This document shows, piece by piece, positions 53,367 through 61,330 of a stretch of DNA of 64,000 nt. Each line of letters begins with the position of its first letter. Within the stretch, counting starts at the first letter, position 1. The notes below the pieces were generated by a model. That model did not search any database and was not told the DNA's origin. It worked only from the letters and a program-made list of their open reading frames with translations. The position numbers and the translations under genes are program-made. The stretch comes from Bacteroidota bacterium (GTDB lineage: Bacteria > Bacteroidota > Bacteroidia > NS11-12g > UBA9320), in the NCBI GenBank assembly GCA_002746305.1, contig NVWV01000013.1:41445-105444 (forward strand), read 5' to 3'.

Positions 53367-54581
53367 CTATTTAATAGACGTAATAAAATATTTAATCGTG
53401 GGTTTATTGTCATCGGAAAGGTTGTAGATCTCAGAGGTTTCAGATAGTTCTTTCAGACTACCGTCTTTCATTCCTATTTTTAGCGTGTCACCTTGGGTAG
53501 AGTAGGTGTTGTTGCTTAGTTTGCCGGTGATTACAAAATAGTCAGCTTGTTCCTTTGGTATCCCAATTTGGTCACATACAGCGGTCCGTCTTTTCTCTAT
53601 TGTCGCTGAATCAAATGGAGATTCAGCAATTTCTATTTTTAATAAATTTCGGTTTATTAACATTTTACAGAGGGTGGAAAGTGTTACATCTTCAGAATTT
53701 TGCCAAACTTTAATGGCACTAATTACCTCACTGTCATCTAAATTACAAAAGTTTTCTAAGACATCTGGTTTTTGTAAATCTGCTTGGGTAAAGTTTCGTG
53801 ATAAGAAGAAATAAAGGTATGGACTGGCGAATAAAGTTTTACCCTCACTGATAATTTCTTTGGCTCTCTTTAAAATATTGAGCATCATTCTATCTGCCGC
53901 TATTGATGTCTTGTGCAGGTATACTTGCCAGTACATAAATCTTCGTGCCATTAAGAATTTTTCTACAGAGAATATTCCCTTTTGCTCAACTATAAGGCAG
54001 TCATCTTTTACATTAAGCATCTGAATAATCCGCTCAATCCCAACCGTTCCTTCTGAAACACCGGTATAAAAACTATCTCTTCGCAGATAATCCAGTCGGT
54101 CCATATCAAGTTGAGAACTAACCAATTGATGCAAGAATTTACGCGGATACTTATTCTCAAATATCTGAATGGCTAAATTTAATTTACCATCCATTTTGGC
54201 ATTTATCCGTTCCATAAGGATACTGGATATGTACTCATGACTAACATCAGTAAGAATACCATGTTCGAGGCTATGAGAGAATGGGCCGTGACCAATGTCA
54301 TGAAGTAAGATTGCAAGTAAAACGCCTATTTCTTCATCTTCAGAAATAGTAACTTCTTTGGACCGTAAGCTTGTAACAGCCGTTTGCATTAAGTGCATAG
54401 CACCTATAACATGCTGAAAACGTGTGTGCTGTGCTCCAGGGTAAACCAAACTAGTTAAACCCAGCTGCTTTATTCTTCGGAGCCTTTGAAACTCTGGTAA
54501 TTGAATGCAATCAAACACTATTTCGTGTTCAATTGTGATGAAACCATAAATAGGGTCGTTTATTATTTTCTTTTTATTCAA
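53367..54581 (-). CDS. HD-domain phosphohydrolase (dGTPase-like)
   Basis: Cytoplasmic hydrolase of 404 residues related to the SAMHD1/dGTPase group. Metal-binding H...HD...D: GAQHTRFQHVIGAMHLM (His), LLHDIGHGPFSHSLEH (HD) and LVSSQLDMDRLDYLRRDSF (Asp). The opening KKKIINDPIYGFITIE is typical of this conserved Bacteroidetes group, which often precedes lpxD. Whether it acts on dNTPs is not established. First gene of the minus-strand lipid A operon, divergent from porX. Confidence 0.88.
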   Translation of the reverse strand: MNKKKIINDPIYGFITIEHEIVFDCIQLPEFQRLRRIKQLGLTSLVYPGAQHTRFQHVIGAMHLMQTAVTSLRSKEVTISEDEEIGVLLAILLHDIGHGPFSHSLEHGILTDVSHEYISSILMERINAKMDGKLNLAIQIFENKYPRKFLHQLVSSQLDMDRLDYLRRDSFYTGVSEGTVGIERIIQMLNVKDDCLIVEQKGIFSVEKFLMARRFMYWQVYLHKTSIAADRMMLNILKRAKEIISEGKTLFASPYLYFFLSRNFTQADLQKPDVLENFCNLDDSEVISAIKVWQNSEDVTLSTLCKMLINRNLLKIEIAESPFDSATIEKRRTAVCDQIGIPKEQADYFVITGKLSNNTYSTQGDTLKIGMKDGSLKELSETSEIYNLSDDNKPTIKYFITSIK

Positions 54582-54700
54582 TGATGAAATAAAATGCTGT
54601 TTTAAGAGTTGAATTATTACTTGCTTTGCAAAGGTTCATGCTTCCGCATTAAGCTTGCAAAGATTACCTAAATAAATTAAAAAGTACGACGACCAATTAT

Positions 54701-56260
54701 ATGAGTAAAATCAAAATATTATGGGCTGATGATGAGATAGATCATCTAAATGCACATATTTTTTTTCTAGAAGAGAAAGGCTACGATATCACAACAGTAA
54801 ACAATGGACTAGATGCCACTGAACGAGTAAAGGAAACCCATTTTGACTTGGTCTTTCTAGATGAAAATATGCCGGGCATTTCTGGTTTAGAAGCTTTGAA
54901 AATCATAAAGGAAGAGGACGGTAATATTCCTATAGTAATGATTACCAAAAGTGAAGAAGATCACATAATGGAGGATGCCATTGGGTCCAAAATAGCAGAT
55001 TATCTCATTAAGCCCGTTAATCCACGTCAGATATTAAGTACAATTAAGAAATTGCTGGATAATACAAGACTTGAAACAGAGAGTGTAACGCAACGTTATC
55101 AGCAAGATTTTAGAAATATCGGTATGGCCTTTATGGACTATATGGATTGGGCCAAGTGGAAAGAGATGTATAAGAAATTGGTTTACTGGGAGACCGAGAT
55201 GGCTAGTTCTGAAGAAACCGGTATGGAAGAAATTCTCAAAACACAGAAGCAAGACGGGAATAGAGAGTTTTCCAAATACATTAAAAAAAATTATATCAAT
55301 TTCATACACGCAAGTTCTGATAATGTGGAAAGTCCGATTATGTCGCATAACCTAATGAATAAAGGTATTTTGCCACATAAGAAAAAGGGCGAACCCTTCT
55401 TTTTATTGTTACTTGACAATCTCCGTTTTGATCAGTGGAAGGTTATCCAAAAGGAAGTCAGTAAATATTACCGAACGACGAGCGAAGATTTGTATATGAG
55501 TATCTTACCTACTACTACTCAATATGCTCGTAATGCAATATTTAGTGGGCTTATGCCAATGGATATTGAAAAACGATTTGGAGATAAATGGAGCAATGAT
55601 GAAGATGAAGGTGGGAAAAATCTACACGAGTCATTTTTTATAAATGATCTTTTTAAAAGACTCAGAACGGGGTTTGATTCTAAGTACATCAAGGTAACCA
55701 ATCTAAACAATGCAAAGCAGATGGTGGATCAACTGCCTAACTTAATACATGAAGAGTTTGTAACTATCGTTTACAACTTTATAGATACACTTTCTCATGC
55801 TCGTACAGATTCTAAAATAGTAAGAGAATTGGCAGAAGATGAGGCAGCATACAGAGCTTTAACACTGAGTTGGTTTGAGCACTCACCATTGCTAGAGACC
55901 ATCAAGTATTTGAGTAGTAAGAAGATTAAAATCGTTATAACTACTGATCACGGTTCTGTGAAAGTAGATAGGACAGTGAAGATAGTTGGAGACAGAGATA
56001 CCACAACTAATCTTAGATATAAGACTGGGAAACGCATGACCTATGATGCTAAAGATGTATTTGAGATACCGGAGCCTAAAGATGGACTACTTCCGACACA
56101 ACATATGAGTAGTCGTTTCGTATTTAGCAAAGAGAATGACTTTTTTGTGTACCCCAATAACTTAAATCACTATGCCAAGTATTATAAAGATACCTTCCAA
56201 CATGGAGGTATTAGTATGGAAGAAATGATGATACCCTTAATTGCTTTGGAACCAAAGTAA
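54701..56260 (+). CDS. porX: PorX-type response regulator with PglZ domain (T9SS regulator)
   Basis: Two-domain regulator of 519 residues. N-terminal receiver (1-120): acidic DDE pair in WADDEIDHLN, phosphoacceptor Asp in LVFLDENMPGISG (about 55), Lys in YLIKPVNP. A helical linker follows, then a PglZ/alkaline-phosphatase-like domain (about 215-519) with metal-site segments LLLLDNLRFDQW, TTTQYARNAIFSGL, NFIDTLSHARTDS and ITTDHGSVKV. PorX with PorY controls T9SS genes and has nucleotide phosphodiesterase activity. Several T9SS cargo genes lie in this window. First of a plus-strand group with tsaE. Confidence 0.95.
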   Translation: MSKIKILWADDEIDHLNAHIFFLEEKGYDITTVNNGLDATERVKETHFDLVFLDENMPGISGLEALKIIKEEDGNIPIVMITKSEEDHIMEDAIGSKIADYLIKPVNPRQILSTIKKLLDNTRLETESVTQRYQQDFRNIGMAFMDYMDWAKWKEMYKKLVYWETEMASSEETGMEEILKTQKQDGNREFSKYIKKNYINFIHASSDNVESPIMSHNLMNKGILPHKKKGEPFFLLLLDNLRFDQWKVIQKEVSKYYRTTSEDLYMSILPTTTQYARNAIFSGLMPMDIEKRFGDKWSNDEDEGGKNLHESFFINDLFKRLRTGFDSKYIKVTNLNNAKQMVDQLPNLIHEEFVTIVYNFIDTLSHARTDSKIVRELAEDEAAYRALTLSWFEHSPLLETIKYLSSKKIKIVITTDHGSVKVDRTVKIVGDRDTTTNLRYKTGKRMTYDAKDVFEIPEPKDGLLPTQHMSSRFVFSKENDFFVYPNNLNHYAKYYKDTFQHGGISMEEMMIPLIALEPK

Positions 56261-56263
56261 GCC

Positions 56264-56683
56264 ATGGTCTTTAAGGTCGTTGATTTGGAACAATCTTTTC
56301 CTTTGATGATGGATTATTTACTTAGTCAAGATCAGCAAAAGAATATTTACCTGCTAAAAGGAGATTTGGGTTCAGGTAAAACCACCTTTGTAAAAGAATT
56401 TGTGCAGTATCTTGGTGGTGAAGGGGTTCATGTAGATAGTCCAACCTTTTCTATCGTAAATACATATGATTTCACTGGCAAAATAATCCATCATTTTGAC
56501 TTGTATCGACTTGAATCTCTTGAAGAGATCGAAGATATAGGTTTTATGGAGTATATAGATTCTGGAAATACATGTTTTATAGAATGGCCCGAAAAAATTG
56601 CAGAGTTCTTGCCTATAGAACGAGTTGTTCATATAGGTATAACTGTATCTTTGAATGAATGCAGAGAATACTCTTTTTCATAA
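56264..56683 (+). CDS. tsaE: tRNA threonylcarbamoyladenosine biosynthesis ATPase TsaE
   Basis: Small P-loop ATPase (139 aa) needed for t6A37 modification with TsaB, TsaC and TsaD. Walker A is LKGDLGSGKTTFVKEF (about 38), SPTFSIVNTYDF and IHHFDLYRLES are family signatures, and CFIEWPEKI the C-terminal Trp/Glu motif. It starts 3 bp after porX and overlaps the M28 peptidase gene by 25 bp. Confidence 0.95.
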   Translation: MVFKVVDLEQSFPLMMDYLLSQDQQKNIYLLKGDLGSGKTTFVKEFVQYLGGEGVHVDSPTFSIVNTYDFTGKIIHHFDLYRLESLEEIEDIGFMEYIDSGNTCFIEWPEKIAEFLPIERVVHIGITVSLNECREYSFS

Positions 56684-57804
56684 GTTTTGGCATTACTCTT
56701 CTTGCTGCCAAGGCTCAAGAATATGAATATCGAATAGGTAAGCAAACCTATAAAGTAGACTCTATACTCCAGAAAATATATGCCTATGAAAAGATAGGAG
56801 TGAAGCTTACTGGGAGCACAGAAATGGATAGTGCCACCCAATGGTTGGCTACTAAGTATGTTGCATTAGGCTATTCTCCACAAATAGATACTTTTACCTT
56901 TGGAAGTCTTACTTCCTATAATGTGATGGTAGAAAAACCAGGTTCGGAATCTGGAAAGTGGATTGTAGTTGGAGCTCATTTCGATTCAGCTCCGGGAAGT
57001 CCAGGTGCCAATGACAATGGAAGTGGAGTAATAGCGACTATAGAGATTGCTAGAATCATTAAGGATATAGACACTAGAATAGGTGTTAGAATTATCAATT
57101 TTGGTGCTGAAGAACAAGGATACTACGGTAGTATTCACTATGTCAATAATGTATTGGATTTATCTGAAGAAATTCAATTGATGCTAAACCTAGATCAATT
57201 AGGAGGTAGCAAAGGGCTTGACAATAGTAGAATAGTATGTGAAAGAGATGAGGATGACAATCCTTCTAATAACAATGCTCTATCTTGGCTGAAGAACGAT
57301 ACTTTAGCGAGGTTAATGTCTATCTATTCAGACTTGACTCCAATATTGGGTAAAGTAGAACGGTCTGACTATGAATCCTTTGAAGATAAGGGGTTTGTGG
57401 TGGTAGGACTGTATCAAGAAAGCAACTATCCACAGTACCATTCTTCTGAAGATAAGACTGAAAATATGGATATAGCCGCTACTACGGAGGTTATAAAAGG
57501 AGCAATAGCTGCGGTGCTTTACTTTGCTCGAATTGATATTATTCTAGATACAGATGATTTGGATCAAGAAATTGTTCAAATAACCCCAAATCCTACAAGT
57601 GTTAGTTTTAGAGTCCATACGGCAAATTTAAAAGCTCATAAAATACTATTAACCAACGCCTTGGGGCAAGTTGTGTTAGCCCAAAATGTGACAGGAGAAG
57701 AAGTGATCTATGTTGCTAATCTGGCAGAAGGTTTGTACTCTGTTAGCATTTCTAGTGATTCAGGTGCATTTATGAAGCATTCCAAACTTATTATTGCACG
57801 GTAG
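56659..57804 (+). CDS. Secreted M28-family aminopeptidase with T9SS sorting domain
   Basis: Exported zinc peptidase of 381 residues; signal QRILFFISFGITLLAAKAQ. Dizinc-site segments: VVGAHFDSAPGSPGANDNGS (His, Asp), NFGAEEQGYYGSIHYV (Glu pair), LNLDQLG (Asp) and QYHSSEDKTENMD (final His). The last 75 residues are a T9SS type A tail (QITPNPTSVSFRV to SKLIIAR). It probably removes N-terminal residues from peptides outside the cell. It begins inside tsaE, an unusual coupling of a secreted enzyme with a tRNA-modification gene. Confidence 0.92.
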   Translation: MQRILFFISFGITLLAAKAQEYEYRIGKQTYKVDSILQKIYAYEKIGVKLTGSTEMDSATQWLATKYVALGYSPQIDTFTFGSLTSYNVMVEKPGSESGKWIVVGAHFDSAPGSPGANDNGSGVIATIEIARIIKDIDTRIGVRIINFGAEEQGYYGSIHYVNNVLDLSEEIQLMLNLDQLGGSKGLDNSRIVCERDEDDNPSNNNALSWLKNDTLARLMSIYSDLTPILGKVERSDYESFEDKGFVVVGLYQESNYPQYHSSEDKTENMDIAATTEVIKGAIAAVLYFARIDIILDTDDLDQEIVQITPNPTSVSFRVHTANLKAHKILLTNALGQVVLAQNVTGEEVIYVANLAEGLYSVSISSDSGAFMKHSKLIIAR

Positions 57805-57816
57805 GTTAAGTAATCA

Positions 57817-59184
57817 ATGAAATACACATGTTGGGGAGCTGCCAAGCAAGTAACAGGCAGCATGCATTTACTAGAACTTGAATCAGGTTATACCATTTTG
57901 GTAGACTGTGGTATTGATTACGAGGATAAATCCAATAAAGAAATCAATGCAAATTTTTCTTTTGACCCGTCACAAGTAGATGTCATAATTTTGACCCACG
58001 CTCATATAGATCACAGTGGGAACATTCCAAACTTGGTTAAACAAGGTTTTAGAGGAGAAATAATTTGTACAGAACCTACAGCTTACCTGTTAGAAAAGCT
58101 ATGGGTGGATTCTGTAAACATTCAAAACAACAACAGTAAGCGAAAGAAAAGTATTCGTTTGTATGGGTTTGCTGAAGTCAAAAAATCGTTAGAACAGATT
58201 TTGACCTATAAATTTTATAAGAAGTTTGAGTTGAATGAAGATGTTTCATTTACACTTTATGAAGCAGGTCATATTATAGGAGCAGCAAGTGTGAGATTGG
58301 AAATAACTGAGGGAGGAACTACAAAGACAATTGGTTTCACAGGAGATTTAGGAAATCCTGGAGCCAAACTCATTGTGGACGCTAAGCCGATGCCAGATTT
58401 AGATGTTTTGGTTACGGAAACTACTTATGGCAATAGAGAACATAAAGAAACTCGTACGGCAGAGGAAGTTCTGATAGAGCAAGTAACCAATACGTGCATA
58501 AACCAAGATGGCCGACTGATTATTCCAGCTTTCAGTGTAGGAAGAACACAGTCCATACTCTTTACTTTGAAGAAATTGTTTAATGAAGGTAAACTACCAC
58601 CTGTTCGTGTATTTGCTGATAGCCCGCTTGCATTGGCCAGTAGTAATATTCACAATAAGTTTGCTCATTACCTAAACGAGGAAGCTAGGTTCCACAAGCA
58701 GTCTGAAGGAAGTCTTTTTGATTTCAAAAGTCTTTATTTAGTTGAGGATGAGGAGGATGTAGAGGACATGGAACTGTACAGAGATTCTTGTATCATCGTA
58801 AGTAGTGCAGGAATGCTTGAAGGTGGAAGAATCCAACACCATATCAGCGACCACGTTCAAAACCCTTTGTGTACAATACTCATAGCAGGTTTTTGTTCAC
58901 CGGGAACACTTGGAGCTCAATTATTAGAAGGAAAAAGTTCCATTCGCATTAAGGGGAAGGATAAGTATGTTTTTGCCAAGGTTTTGCAGACCGATGTATT
59001 TAGTGCCCATCCAGATATTACGGGACTTACAGACTACTTCGAAAAGAGTGATAGTGATAAACTCGAAAAGATATTTTTTGTGCATGGTGAAGAAGAAGCC
59101 ATGTATGATTTGAGAGATACGTTGAATAACTCACTTCAATCCAAGGTAATTATTCCAGGAAGAGGAGAAGAGTGGTTGTTGTAA
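57817..59184 (+). CDS. Beta-CASP metallo-beta-lactamase-fold RNA-processing hydrolase
   Basis: Cytoplasmic MBL-fold protein of 455 residues with the beta-CASP insertion, related to CPSF-73/YSH1-like nucleases. Metal motif ILTHAHIDHSGNIPNLV (HxHxDH, about 58-63), GHIIGAASVRLE, GFTGDLGNPGAKL, and motifs VFADSPLA, IIVSSAGMLEGGRIQHH and TDVFSAHPD. Family members cut RNA, but the bacterial substrates are unknown. It lies 12 bp after the M28 gene on the same strand. Confidence 0.9.
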   Translation: MKYTCWGAAKQVTGSMHLLELESGYTILVDCGIDYEDKSNKEINANFSFDPSQVDVIILTHAHIDHSGNIPNLVKQGFRGEIICTEPTAYLLEKLWVDSVNIQNNNSKRKKSIRLYGFAEVKKSLEQILTYKFYKKFELNEDVSFTLYEAGHIIGAASVRLEITEGGTTKTIGFTGDLGNPGAKLIVDAKPMPDLDVLVTETTYGNREHKETRTAEEVLIEQVTNTCINQDGRLIIPAFSVGRTQSILFTLKKLFNEGKLPPVRVFADSPLALASSNIHNKFAHYLNEEARFHKQSEGSLFDFKSLYLVEDEEDVEDMELYRDSCIIVSSAGMLEGGRIQHHISDHVQNPLCTILIAGFCSPGTLGAQLLEGKSSIRIKGKDKYVFAKVLQTDVFSAHPDITGLTDYFEKSDSDKLEKIFFVHGEEEAMYDLRDTLNNSLQSKVIIPGRGEEWLL

Positions 59185-59206
59185 TAAGAAAATTCAGAGG
59201 TAATTC

Positions 59207-59542
59207 TTACTTATCCTTCTTTACTTCATGTGCAATCACATTTTGTAAAGCACGTTGAAATGTAGAATACGGATCTTCATTACCGTAGTAAACCTCGTCT
59301 TCACCTACAGTAGAGTTCTTTCTAATACCCTTGACCAACCAAAGTAGATCTTCAGGCGGATATACATCCAGAAATTTCTCTATGAACTCGTAATTAGGAT
59401 TTGACTTACGACTAAAATAACCATTGACCGTACTTAAAGAAACACCAACCTTGGCACAAAACTCATTACGTGATTTGAAACCGGATTTAATGAAAATATC
59501 CAGCCTACTTAGAAAATTACCTTTGCCGTATTCTTTAGACAT
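59207..59542 (-). CDS. Small helix-turn-helix protein
   Basis: Probable DNA-binding protein of 111 residues. An HTH of the Cro/C1-XRE type spans about 20-55 (FKSRNEFCAKVGVSLSTVNGYF), followed by FLDVYPPEDLLWLVKGIRKN, a segment common in Bacteroidetes phage-repressor-like regulators. The C-terminal tail is polar. It lies at the edge of an accessory-looking segment with no obvious partner. Target unknown. Confidence 0.75.
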   Translation of the reverse strand: MSKEYGKGNFLSRLDIFIKSGFKSRNEFCAKVGVSLSTVNGYFSRKSNPNYEFIEKFLDVYPPEDLLWLVKGIRKNSTVGEDEVYYGNEDPYSTFQRALQNVIAHEVKKDK

Positions 59543-59925
59543 GTTTACTTTTTTACTCTTTGTGTAAATTGAGAATATTCTATACTGGATAAATGTCTAG
59601 TATGTATCATCTCTTGAAGGTAGTGTTTGACTTCGTTATAGAGTAAAGCTAAAAACAAATTAGTGATAAGCAATTATGGATAAATAACACATCAATGCTT
59701 AAGAAGTTTTATCGTTGAAGAAACGAATAAATCCAGTATTCACAGTGTTGTGTAAAGGGTTTTGTTAAAAACTAAATGGGGGAGCGGGGGATGCTAAAGG
59801 ATTTGGTCTGGGTGTGTTCTTTAGATAATAATCATGTTTGTCGATACGTTGTAATTGTCTCGTTTGAGGTAGTTTGAGTGGATTTGCATCGCCGAATCAA
59901 GTCTTCTTAGAAGAATCCTTCAAGA
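59543..59925. other. 383-bp intergenic region without a gene
   Basis: No credible ORF or RNA gene is seen on either strand. It carries the upstream region of the HTH gene. Near 59780-59800 it has a G-rich patch (tgggggagcgggggatg) unusual for this AT-rich window. Near 59900-59930 it holds a weak stem (AGTCTT/AAGACT) that could serve as a terminator for the small secreted-protein gene. Confidence 0.4.
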
Positions 59926-60504
59926 CTAGTTAACGATTAACCGCTGAGTATTGCGACGTATTCCGTTGCTTACATTTACAAAGTAAATACCTCTAGGTAG
60001 ATGACTAGTCTGAATAGTGGTCTCATTTTTAATGAACTCTTGTGAGTAAACGGTATTACCCAAAATATCTACTAAGGTTAATTTTTTAGATCCCTGCAAA
60101 TTCTGATTAACGGTTAAAAGAGTTTTACTAGTAGCAGGGTTAGGAAAAAGTCGAAAATCTAAATTGAGAGTTGTAACTTTTGCTATTTCTCTGATACAAA
60201 CTACTCTAATACATGTTAAATTATCACCATTAGGGTCTGTGGCCAGATAAGTATTTTGGTAACAGCCAAGAACAGACGCATCCACAGATGTTGTAAGGGT
60301 AATTGAAATTTGGGTAGAGTCAAACTTAGTTGATCTGGCTATTGCTGCTACAGGGACATATGTCGTGTTTATTTGAACATAAATAGTGTCATCTGTTCTA
60401 AGTTCAACGGATAAACCATTTTCTTCTGCTGTACATATGTGATTTTGTGCTGAGGATACAAAATTTAGTAGTAGAAGGCCAAATATTGTTATTAATACTT
60501 TCAT
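59926..60504 (-). CDS. Small secreted protein with T9SS sorting domain
   Basis: Exported protein of 192 residues (ATG 60504; signal KVLITIFGLLLLNFVSSAQ). Residues 20-115 may form one Ig-like domain of the Cry22/HYR type (ASVLGCYQNTYLATDPNGDN, with Cys residues in ICTAEE, LGCYQ, LTCIRVVC). The C-terminal 75 residues are a T9SS type A tail (RLFPNPATSKTLLTVNQ to QRLIVN). The start codon lies inside a perfect 10-bp hairpin. Such a small cargo with little more than one domain is uncommon; function unknown. Confidence 0.75.
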   Translation of the reverse strand: MKVLITIFGLLLLNFVSSAQNHICTAEENGLSVELRTDDTIYVQINTTYVPVAAIARSTKFDSTQISITLTTSVDASVLGCYQNTYLATDPNGDNLTCIRVVCIREIAKVTTLNLDFRLFPNPATSKTLLTVNQNLQGSKKLTLVDILGNTVYSQEFIKNETTIQTSHLPRGIYFVNVSNGIRRNTQRLIVN

Positions 60505-60527
60505 ACTTCTTGGATGCAAGAAGTATG
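60502..60527 (-). promoter_or_regulatory. Hairpin occluding start codon of small secreted protein
   Basis: In the minus-strand RNA, CATACTTCTT pairs perfectly with AAGAAGTATG around the 6-nt loop GCATCC. The ATG of the T9SS gene is the last three bases of the right arm, so the initiation codon is base-paired in the closed form. Confidence 0.55.
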
Positions 60528-60625
60528 AAAACGTTGCAATCGTTAAAGTGGTATGACGTTTTTATGACGAAGGCTTAGACAAGGTATGTGCTAATCCTAT
60601 AAAGTAGTTGAGATCGTACTTGTTC

Positions 60626-60949
60626 TTAGAATGGTCCCTGATAGCTGTCTGGATGAATCCGTACTGTGTTGAATTCTTCTGTGAGTTTCGTTGCTATTTC
60701 TGGATCGGTTCTTAGACTTTCGAAATATTCTCTAGACTTCATTTTTTTGACATGCTTTGCAATTCTGTTAGCGGTGTCTAATGGTATATTGTTAATTACA
60801 AAGAAAGGAACCCAATCTGTGGAGTTCGATTTGTAACCCTTTGGAAAGTGATTCTTTTGGTGTTGCAGGAGTTGCATTTCGAAGTCCTCACTACTTCCAA
60901 CGTAAAACTTGTCTTCGGAGTTAGAATGAACGATATAAAAGGTTGCCAT
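60626..60949 (-). CDS. GIY-YIG-family protein
   Basis: Protein of 107 residues with a GIY-YIG-like domain: FYIVHS (GIY strand) and KFYVGSSEDFEMQLLQHQ (YIG strand and following helix). The usual catalytic Arg (R-x3-H) is replaced by Met/Gln in FEMQLLQH, which casts doubt on nuclease activity. The later segment NRIAKHVKKMKSREYFESL is common in small Bacteroidetes GIY-YIG proteins. It lies just outside the integrative element boundary. Role unknown. Confidence 0.75.
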   Translation of the reverse strand: MATFYIVHSNSEDKFYVGSSEDFEMQLLQHQKNHFPKGYKSNSTDWVPFFVINNIPLDTANRIAKHVKKMKSREYFESLRTDPEIATKLTEEFNTVRIHPDSYQGPF

Positions 60950-61102
60950 GTATGTATGAATGATTTTTTAGTAGACTTTTCTGATGAATCTGTGAAAAGT
61001 CTATTGTCTGAGGGCAAAGCAACTACTATTTAAAGTCAAAAACAAGGTTGTATCCAAAAGGCTTTTTAATGAATAAAGTATATAAATATTAGCCATAGAC
61101 AT

Positions 61103-61131
61103 AAAAAAACCCAACTGGACCAGTTGGGTTT
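61103..61131 (-). terminator. Strong terminator next to att-like site
   Basis: AAACCCAACTGG and CCAGTTGGGTTT form a perfect 12-bp stem with one central base. On the minus strand it is followed by seven T. It lies 8 bp after the tRNA-3'-end-like segment, as expected for a tRNA terminator; no other minus-strand gene ends here. Confidence 0.85.
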
Positions 61132-61138
61132 ATAATTT

Positions 61139-61155
61139 GTACTCGGGACGGGACT
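61139..61155 (-). other. Putative att site: displaced tRNA 3' end
   Basis: The minus strand reads AGTCCCGTCCCGAGTAC, which looks like the end of a T loop, a 3' T stem (CCCGT) and a 3' acceptor strand (CCCGAGT) with discriminator A. Upstream of it on the minus strand no cloverleaf can be formed, so only the tRNA end is present. With a terminator directly after it and a tyrosine recombinase gene beside it, this is best read as the attachment junction of an integrative element. The rest of the tRNA should be at the other end, outside the window. Confidence 0.5.
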
Positions 61156-61266
61156 AACGTTTATTGTTTTTATGAGTCCTATTTTTGTTAATATTATGCT
61201 TTAGATATCAATGAAATATAAGGATGTAGTAAAGTGAGGCAAATTATGAAAAAATAAAGTAAACAA

Positions 61267-61289
61267 AAAGTGACAACGAAAGTGACAAC
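61267..61289 (+). repeat. Tandem AAAGTGACAAC direct repeats near att
   Basis: AAAGTGACAAC occurs twice with a 12-bp period (61267-61277, 61279-61289), between the att-like site and the integrase ATG. An inverted copy of its core (AGTTGTCA) is found near 63545-63552. Such repeats could be arm-type integrase or excisionase binding sites. Confidence 0.45.
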
Positions 61290-61330
61290 TTCAATGGAGT
61301 TATTACCTTCGTAGAAGTAATTTACTTACA

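Noticed and set aside
53367..54581. HD hydrolase as an antiphage dNTPase
   Set aside because: It heads the lipid A operon in a conserved housekeeping context, with no defence neighbours.
54701..56260. PglZ domain as part of a BREX-type phage defence system
   Set aside because: The domain is fused to a response-regulator receiver, the length is 519 residues and no other BREX genes are nearby; this is the PorX architecture.
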